A stretch of DNA of 61,864 nt from Hyphomicrobiales bacterium (GTDB lineage Bacteria; Pseudomonadota; Alphaproteobacteria; Rhizobiales; Methyloligellaceae), in NCBI GenBank assembly GCA_022361215.1, contig JAKSBI010000190.1, positions 1 through 61,864 on the forward strand. Direction: 5' to 3'. Made by a program: the position numbers and the translations under genes. The first letter of the stretch is position 1. Each line of letters opens with the position of its first letter. This document shows positions 55,740 to 61,864 of this stretch, one piece after another. The notes below the pieces were generated by a model. It made no database searches. It was not told where the DNA came from and saw only the letters and a list, made by a program, of their open reading frames with translations.

Positions 55740-58343
55740 ATGAACTTCGAAAAATACACCGACCGTGCGCGGGGCTTCGTGCAGTCGGCCCAGAGCCTTG
55801 CGCTCCGTGAGGGCCATCAGCAGTTTACGCCTGAACACGTTCTGAAGGTTCTCCTCGACGACGAGGAAGGACTGGCGGCGGGGCTGATCATGCGGTCCGG
55901 CGGCCGCGCGGATGAGGTACTGCGGCAGACCGAGGCGGCACTTGCGAAGCTGCCGGCGGTCTCGGGCGACGGCGCGGGCCAGCTCTATCTGGTGCCGGCC
56001 ACGGCGCGCCTCTTCGACCAGGCCGAGACGCTGGCGAGCAAGGCCGGCGACAACTACGTCACGGTCGAGCGGCTGCTGCTGGCGCTGGCCATGGAGAAGG
56101 ACTGCGAGGCCGCGCGTATCCTGTCGGACGCGGGCGTGACGCCGGCGGGCCTCAACACGGCGATCAACGATATCCGCAAGGGGCGCACCGCGGACAGCGC
56201 CTCGGCCGAGCAGGCCTATGACGCGCTCAAGCGCTATGCCCGCGACCTGACCGAGGCGGCGCGCGACGGCAAGCTCGATCCCGTCATCGGCCGGGACGAG
56301 GAGATCCGGCGCACCGTCCAGGTGCTCTCCCGGCGCACCAAGAACAATCCCGTGCTGATCGGCGAGCCCGGCGTGGGCAAGACCGCCATCGCGGAAGGGC
56401 TGGCGCTTAGGATCGTCAACGGCGACGTGCCGGAGAGCCTGCGCGACAAGCAGCTCCTGGCGCTCGACATGGGCGCGCTGATCGCCGGCGCCAAGTACCG
56501 CGGCGAGTTCGAGGAGCGGCTGAAGTCCGTGCTCTCCGAGATCCAGGCGGCCGAGGGCGGCATCGTTCTCTTTATCGACGAGATGCACACCATCGTCGGC
56601 GCCGGCAAGGCCGATGGCGCCATGGACGCCTCGAACCTGCTGAAGCCGGCGCTGGCGCGGGGCGAGCTGCACTGCATCGGGGCCACCACGCTGGACGAGT
56701 TTCGCAAGCATGTGGAGAAGGACGCGGCGCTGGCGCGGCGCTTCCAGCCGGTCTTCATCTCGGAGCCGAGCGTGGAGGACTCTGTCTCCATTCTGCGCGG
56801 CCTGAAGGAGAAGTACGAGCTGCACCACGGCGTGCGCATCACCGACAACGCGCTGGTGGCGGCGGCGACGCTCTCCAACCGCTATATCACCGACCGTTTT
56901 CTGCCCGACAAGGCGATTGACCTGGTCGACGAGGCTGCGAGCCGCCTGCGCATGCAGGTCGACTCCAAGCCCGAGGAGCTGGACGAGCTCGATCGCCGCA
57001 TCATCCAGCTGAAGATCGAGCGCGAGGCGCTGAAGAAGGAGGACGACGCGGCCTCCAAGGACCGCCTCGAGAAGCTCGAAAAGGAGCTCGCGGATCTGGA
57101 GGAAAGCGCCGCGGCGCTGACCCGCCGCTGGCAGGAGGAGAAGGAGAAGCTCTCCTCCGCCCAGAAGCTCAAGGAGGAGCTGGAGGCGGCGCGCATCGAG
57201 CTGGAGCAGGTGCAGCGCAGCGGCGATCTCGGCCGCGCGGGCGAGCTCTCCTATGGCGTGATCCCCGAGCTCGAGGCGAAGCTTGCGCAAACGGAAGGCG
57301 CGGAAGGCACGTCCGGCGGCGCCATGCTCGAGGAGTCCGTCACCGCCGACCATGTCGCCGGCGTGGTCTCGCGCTGGACCGGCATCCCCGTCGACCGCAT
57401 GCTCGAGGGCGAGAAGGAGAAGCTCCTGCGCATGGAGGAGGCCATCGCCAAGCGGGTTATCGGCCAGGAGGAGGCGGTCGCCGCCGTCTCCACGGCCGTG
57501 CGCCGGGCGCGGGCCGGGCTGCAGGATCCCAACCGGCCGATCGGCTCCTTCATGTTCCTGGGCCCCACGGGCGTGGGCAAGACGGAGCTGACGAAGGCGC
57601 TGGCGGCGTTCCTGTTCGATGACGAGCAGGCCATGGTGCGGCTCGACATGTCCGAATACATGGAGAAACACTCGGTGGCCCGTCTGATCGGCGCGCCGCC
57701 CGGCTATGTGGGCTACGAGGAGGGCGGCGCCCTCACCGAGGCGGTGCGGCGCCGGCCCTATCAGGTCGTGCTGTTCGACGAGATCGAGAAGGCCCATGCC
57801 GACGTCTTCAACGTTCTGCTGCAGGTGCTCGACGACGGTCGGCTGACGGACGGACAGGGGCGTACGGTCGACTTCCGCAACGTCCTGATCATCATGACCT
57901 CCAATCTCGGGGCCGAGTTCCTGGTGGCCCAGGCGGAGGGCGAGGAGACCGAGACCCTGCGCGAGCAGGTGATGAGCATCGTGCGCGCCAACTTCCGTCC
58001 GGAGTTCCTGAACCGGCTCGACGAGACCATCCTGTTCCACCGTCTGAAGCGGGAGCAGATGACGGCGATCGTGGACATTCAGGCCGAGCGGCTGCGCGCT
58101 CTATTGGCGGACCGCAAGATCACGCTCGAGCTGGACGCCGCCGCGCGCGACTGGTTGGCCGACAAGGGCTACGACCCGGCCTACGGCGCGCGCCCCCTGA
58201 AGCGCGTCATGCAGAAGAACCTGCAGGACCCGCTGGCCGAGCGGTTGCTGGAGGGCACGGTCAGTGACGGCGACAGGGTTCAGGTGAGCGCGGACGCAAG
58301 CGGCCTGATCATCAACGGCACCGCGGTGCGACAAGCCGCCTGA
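55740..58343 (+). CDS. clpB: ATP-dependent disaggregase ClpB
   Basis: The protein has 867 residues from the ATG at 55740 with GAGAGGA upstream. The N-domain opens with [23 protein letters not shown]-1 has [15 protein letters not shown] and the long coiled-coil middle domain follows (about 400-530, with [20 protein letters not shown]). AAA-2 has [15 protein letters not shown] and the C-terminal domain ends with [17 protein letters not shown]. With DnaK it rescues aggregated proteins. A strong terminator follows. Confidence 0.97.
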   Translation: MNFEKYTDRARGFVQSAQSLALREGHQQFTPEHVLKVLLDDEEGLAAGLIMRSGGRADEVLRQTEAALAKLPAVSGDGAGQLYLVPATARLFDQAETLASKAGDNYVTVERLLLALAMEKDCEAARILSDAGVTPAGLNTAINDIRKGRTADSASAEQAYDALKRYARDLTEAARDGKLDPVIGRDEEIRRTVQVLSRRTKNNPVLIGEPGVGKTAIAEGLALRIVNGDVPESLRDKQLLALDMGALIAGAKYRGEFEERLKSVLSEIQAAEGGIVLFIDEMHTIVGAGKADGAMDASNLLKPALARGELHCIGATTLDEFRKHVEKDAALARRFQPVFISEPSVEDSVSILRGLKEKYELHHGVRITDNALVAAATLSNRYITDRFLPDKAIDLVDEAASRLRMQVDSKPEELDELDRRIIQLKIEREALKKEDDAASKDRLEKLEKELADLEESAAALTRRWQEEKEKLSSAQKLKEELEAARIELEQVQRSGDLGRAGELSYGVIPELEAKLAQTEGAEGTSGGAMLEESVTADHVAGVVSRWTGIPVDRMLEGEKEKLLRMEEAIAKRVIGQEEAVAAVSTAVRRARAGLQDPNRPIGSFMFLGPTGVGKTELTKALAAFLFDDEQAMVRLDMSEYMEKHSVARLIGAPPGYVGYEEGGALTEAVRRRPYQVVLFDEIEKAHADVFNVLLQVLDDGRLTDGQGRTVDFRNVLIIMTSNLGAEFLVAQAEGEETETLREQVMSIVRANFRPEFLNRLDETILFHRLKREQMTAIVDIQAERLRALLADRKITLELDAAARDWLADKGYDPAYGARPLKRVMQKNLQDPLAERLLEGTVSDGDRVQVSADASGLIINGTAVRQAA

Positions 58344-58388
58344 GCGTCCTCAGCTTCGCGGTCGGGCCTGAAAGGGCCCGGATACAAC

Positions 58389-58417
58389 AAGGGCGCGTCC
58401 TCGGGACGCGCCCTTTT
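58389..58417 (+). terminator. Intrinsic terminator of clpB
   Basis: A 12-bp perfect hairpin: AAGGGCGCGTCC (58389-58400), loop TCG, GGACGCGCCCTT (58404-58415), with the T4 tail at 58414-58417. It also separates clpB from the convergent peptidase gene, whose stop is at 58441. Confidence 0.85.
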
Positions 58418-58440
58418 GGATTGTAGCTTGCGCGCCTGTC

Positions 58441-60489
58441 TTACTGTTGCACAGCCGCGACGCGCGTCGTCACCGGCGAGCGCTGCATCAGCGTGTCGAT
58501 GCGGGCGCGCTCGTTCTGGAACTTGGCGAGCAGCGTGCCCGTAAGCTGCCGACCGCGCGGCACATTGATGGTCATCGGATTGACGAACCGATTGTTCACC
58601 AGAACCTCGAAGTGCAAATGCGGGCCGGACGAGAGACCGGTCGAACCGACGAAGCCGATCACCTGACCTTGCCGCACCTTGACGCCGGGGCGCAGGCCGC
58701 GGGCGAAGCGCGCCATATGGCTGTAAGTGGTCTTGAAGCCGTTGCCGTGGCGGATGCGCACGTGATTGCCGTAACCACCCTTACGGCCGACCGCCTCCAC
58801 GGTGCCGTTGCCGGCAGCGAGGATCGGCGTACCGGTGGGCGCAGCCCAATCGGTGCCCGTGTGCATGCGGCGATACTTCAGCAGCGGATGCCGGCGCATG
58901 CCGAAGCCGGAGGTGAAGCGCGCGCCCTTGACCGGCTTGCGCATCAGGAACTTCTTGGCGCTGTTGCCGTCCTGATCGTAGTAGTCGACGATGCCGTCCG
59001 GCGTGCGGAAACGATAGAAGCGCCGCATCTCGCCCTCGACCTTCAAGGCGGTGTAGAGCATCTCGCCCGGGCGGGTGTCGGTGCCGTCCTGGTTCTCTCT
59101 CAGATCGAAGAACACCTCGAAGGAGTCGCCGGCGCGGACGCGCTGTTTGTAGTCGGTGTCGTAGGAGTGGATCTTCAGCAGCCGCTTGATCATGTCGGCC
59201 GGGATGTTCTGGCTCAGGGCGGCGTGATAGAGGCTGGTGTAGAGGGTCGCCCGCTGGGGATACTGCGCCGGACGCAGCGCCGCCGCCGCCGACAGCTCGA
59301 TGGGTTCGTCGCTGGCCACATAGTCGCCCGCCTCGTTGCGCGCCACCGTCACCTTGTGCCTGCTGCCTTCGAACACGCTGACCTTGATCGGGTCCATCTG
59401 GCCGGTGTCGCTCGGTGCCGGCGTCAGCGTGAAGCGTATGTCCTGGCCCGCCTTGAGCTGCTTGGCCTTGAACACCGGTGCCATGGCCTCGGCGATGGCC
59501 TTGGCCTGCCACTTCTCGGCTCCGGCATCGTCCAGGATGCTCATCAGGGTGTTGCCGCGGCGGACCTTGACCGACTTGACCACGCTGCCTTCCAGGATCT
59601 CGTCCTCGCCCTCGAGCTCGCTCTTGGCGACCACGGTGGTGTTCGGCGGCACCTCGCTCTCGGCTAGCTCCGACAGGCCCAGATCGTCCGGCCGGTAGGC
59701 GGCCTTCTGAACCAGTCCGCCAAGGCCGCCCGGAACGATGCTCGAGCGCATGGCGAACGGCCCGGATACCAGGTGGCCCTGGGACTCGGAAACCAGCTCG
59801 GCCACCTTGTCGGACCTGAGCTCGATGCCGTCCTCGCTCGGCAGGATGCCGCCATGCAGCTCCACCACCTTCACCGCCACCTCGCGGCTGGCGCTCTGGG
59901 TGGCGGTGGATCCGTCTTTGCTGGCGATCGGCGCCTGGTTGACGTAGAGCTTGTAGGGGTTGAACGCCGGGATCTCATGATCGTCGTCCGGTTGCGCCGT
60001 GGCCAGGCTGGCGACGATGCGGGCGTAGGGCTTGATCCGGATGTATTCGCGGCCGCCGCGCTGCTGCACCAGTGAATCGTGAATGATGTGCCGGGTCGAA
60101 AGCCCGAGCGCAGTGGTCTGAATGCGATCGGACTTCTGTCCGGCGACCGTTTGCTTCTCGGTGGCGGCGCGGTTGAGGCGGACCGGAGACATAGCCGCAA
60201 GGCCCGCACGCTTGATCGAGTCGACCACGCCGCTGCCGTCGTCGACCTCCATGGAGGCGTAGAGGGTGATGCCGATCACGCCGATACCGACCACCCCGGC
60301 CAGGCAGGTGCTGGCCAGCCACTTCAGGCGCGCGCCGGCGCCGGAGTCGCCCGGGTCGGAGCGGTAGACGTCGGCAAGGGATGTGGTCGAGTCCGAGAGA
60401 ACGATCTGCGGGAGAGCCGCATCGTCCGCAACCGGAACAAGTGCGCGCTCACGAGTCACACCGGCATTGCCGCGACGTCGAATGGTCAA
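58441..60489 (-). CDS. M23-family metalloendopeptidase (peptidoglycan)
   Basis: The protein has 682 residues starting from a TTG at 60489 with GGGGGG upstream. An N-terminal cytoplasmic stretch of about 55 residues is followed by a transmembrane helix (about 58-80, LAGVVGIGVIGITLYA). The periplasmic part includes a beta-rich segment and ends in a LytM/M23 zinc domain with MHTGTDWAAPTGTPILA (His and Asp ligands), and SSGPHLHFEVLVNNRFV with the HxH. Metal-binding residues are intact, so it is likely an active DD-endopeptidase. It converges with clpB. Confidence 0.94.
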   Translation of the reverse strand: MTIRRRGNAGVTRERALVPVADDAALPQIVLSDSTTSLADVYRSDPGDSGAGARLKWLASTCLAGVVGIGVIGITLYASMEVDDGSGVVDSIKRAGLAAMSPVRLNRAATEKQTVAGQKSDRIQTTALGLSTRHIIHDSLVQQRGGREYIRIKPYARIVASLATAQPDDDHEIPAFNPYKLYVNQAPIASKDGSTATQSASREVAVKVVELHGGILPSEDGIELRSDKVAELVSESQGHLVSGPFAMRSSIVPGGLGGLVQKAAYRPDDLGLSELAESEVPPNTTVVAKSELEGEDEILEGSVVKSVKVRRGNTLMSILDDAGAEKWQAKAIAEAMAPVFKAKQLKAGQDIRFTLTPAPSDTGQMDPIKVSVFEGSRHKVTVARNEAGDYVASDEPIELSAAAALRPAQYPQRATLYTSLYHAALSQNIPADMIKRLLKIHSYDTDYKQRVRAGDSFEVFFDLRENQDGTDTRPGEMLYTALKVEGEMRRFYRFRTPDGIVDYYDQDGNSAKKFLMRKPVKGARFTSGFGMRRHPLLKYRRMHTGTDWAAPTGTPILAAGNGTVEAVGRKGGYGNHVRIRHGNGFKTTYSHMARFARGLRPGVKVRQGQVIGFVGSTGLSSGPHLHFEVLVNNRFVNPMTINVPRGRQLTGTLLAKFQNERARIDTLMQRSPVTTRVAAVQQ

Positions 60490-60886
60490 TTCGAATTTCC
60501 CCCCGTCTCCGAGCTGTCGCGTCTTGACCGTCTCAGCGGATTGCTCAAAACAGCGGACAGAGCCGAATTCGGTTACCTAGATCCCTGGTTCAATGACCCG
60601 CTTGCGCCGGCCGCTCGATGTACTCTTTCGCGTCGGATCCGCCACTTGCGGCACCGGCTCCATCGATCCCTGGCGGCGGTCCGCCGACGACATCGATGTC
60701 TCGAAGAGGCTCCCTCGTTTAAACCGCATTAACCATAATGGTCGGGAATTGGTTGCCCGATTCTTAAGAGCGAGAATGGCGGCGCAATCGGGCAGCAATG
60801 TGACGGCAAAGTCGCTTGTGGCAAAGGAGGTTAACGGCCCATTACCGGCGCTGTTGTGATATGTTTGAAAAGCTCGCAAAGAAGCC

Positions 60887-60915
60887 TTGACAAGCGATCC
60901 GCGGAGGCGTAGATA
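60887..60915 (+). promoter_or_regulatory. rRNA operon promoter
   Basis: A consensus TTGACA (60887-60892), a 17-base spacer and TAGATA (60910-60915). It is 408 bases before the 16S 5' end, and is the strongest promoter in the window. Confidence 0.75.
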
Positions 60916-61099
60916 ACGGCTTCTGCGCGGGCAAGACGTCTTGCCTGACGTCGTTTTATGCCTACGCGCAACTTTCGATAAGCGAAGCGGGGCCGTCCTC
61001 GGGGTTCTTCCGGGATTTCGCTCCACTTGCGTTTGACTCCGGTAGAAGCATTTGCTTCCATTGGAGGGTGTGGATGCAGCTCCGTCTGTGACCGCGCCG

Positions 61100-61112
61100 G
61101 CTCTTTGACAAT
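61100..61112 (+). promoter_or_regulatory. boxA-like antitermination element
   Basis: GCTCTTTGACAAT resembles the boxA sequence GCTCTTTAACA that Nus factors recognise in rRNA leaders. It lies about 210 bases before the 16S gene. Confidence 0.55.
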
Positions 61113-61275
61113 GTGGTTTGAAGAAAGGGAAACGCAGACGGCGGAGTCCTGGCGAGTTCGCGACATTCGCGGACGCACGAGACTCTGGCGGTGCTGCGTT
61201 AACCGACACCCTTGGTGACTGCTTGTCGCAAGACTTGCAGTTCCAAATGTCGGGACTCGTCAAGACGCAGCGACC

Positions 61276-61298
61276 CCCTGGAGTTTTTCCCTCCAGGG
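61276..61298 (+). other. Hairpin in the 16S leader
   Basis: CCCTGGAG (61276-61283) pairs with CTCCAGGG (61291-61298) across a 7-base loop. It is 24 bases before the 16S 5' end and may mark processing or folding of the leader. Confidence 0.5.
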
Positions 61299-61322
61299 AC
61301 GCAAGCCGGAATCGGAAATCTC

Positions 61323-61864
<542 letters not shown>

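Larger units (their letters stand above)
60490..61322. other. rRNA operon leader region
   Basis: This 833-base gap between the M23 peptidase start and the 16S gene has no convincing gene. It carries the peptidase promoter (minus), the rRNA promoter, an antitermination boxA-like site and a hairpin near the 16S 5' end. The words CATTAACCATAATGG and GATTC occur at about 60728-60755. Confidence 0.7.

Noticed and set aside
55677-58040. A 787-codon minus-strand open frame
   Set aside because: It is antisense to clpB and has no recognisable domain; it is a codon-bias shadow.
60577-61263. A 228-codon minus-strand frame in the rRNA leader
   Set aside because: It overlaps the rRNA promoter and leader and its sequence shows no domain.

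Overview
The window is GC-rich chromosomal DNA from an alphaproteobacterium. The evidence is a 16S rRNA 5' part at the right edge with alphaproteobacterial signatures, and gene neighbourhoods typical of the class: CarD / 7Fe ferredoxin / S4 protein / Suv3-like helicase / DUF3108 / rpmB; cobS-cobT with a J-domain gene; secA divergent from a PpiC foldase followed by argJ and mutT; lysC-ptsP; prfA-prmC-DUF4167; clpB-M23 peptidase. The order Hyphomicrobiales (Rhizobiales) or a near relative fits best, but the partial 16S alone does not settle it.

Layout. 1-2.2 kb: a truncated chemotaxis receptor with a secreted PDC-type sensor gene just upstream, then a secreted staphylococcal-nuclease-like protein. 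2.2-10.2 kb: minus-strand carD, fdxA, S4 protein, helicase and DUF3108, then plus-strand rpmB and a DUF938 methyltransferase. The 0.7 kb gap before the helicase holds three copies of a ~70 bp imperfect repeat and a cluster of GANTC sites. 10.1-15.2 kb: phytase-like protein, CobT, CobS, J-domain protein, BolA. 15.2-15.5 kb: two large palindromic elements. 15.5-21 kb: CNNM/CorC-type protein, aroB, aroK (minus), then a 48-residue membrane protein, xerD-type recombinase and accA (plus). 21.3-24 kb: three tandem L,D-transpeptidase-family paralogues, the third with its catalytic Cys and His replaced. 24-27 kb: DoxX, an SDR without the Tyr-Lys pair, an alpha/beta hydrolase and a GST. 27-32.1 kb: a GlxA/AraC regulator divergent from a TRAP transporter (P, Q, M) and a proline-racemase-family enzyme with one catalytic Cys replaced by Gly; a perfect dyad lies in the shared promoter region.

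32.1-42.5 kb: hydrolase, cytochrome c, small secreted protein, SLC13/RCK transporter, SecA, PpiC foldase, ArgJ, MutT and an orphan Flp pilin. 42.5-53.5 kb: methyltransferase, ComF, glutaredoxin, nitrilase-like amidase, DUF1178, UbiG, LysC, PtsP, an HTH/membrane protein, RF1 and PrmC. 53.5-61.9 kb: DUF4167, MOSC protein, ClpB, M23 endopeptidase and the leader and first ~540 nt of an rRNA operon.

Most of the window is housekeeping sequence, with no CRISPR array, prophage or insertion sequence seen. The signals most worth a second look are the degenerate L,D-transpeptidase paralogue, the repeat/GANTC intergenic region, the single-Cys proline-racemase homologue with its dyad-controlled TRAP operon, and the palindromic elements at 15.3-15.5 kb. 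No large undescribed system is evident.
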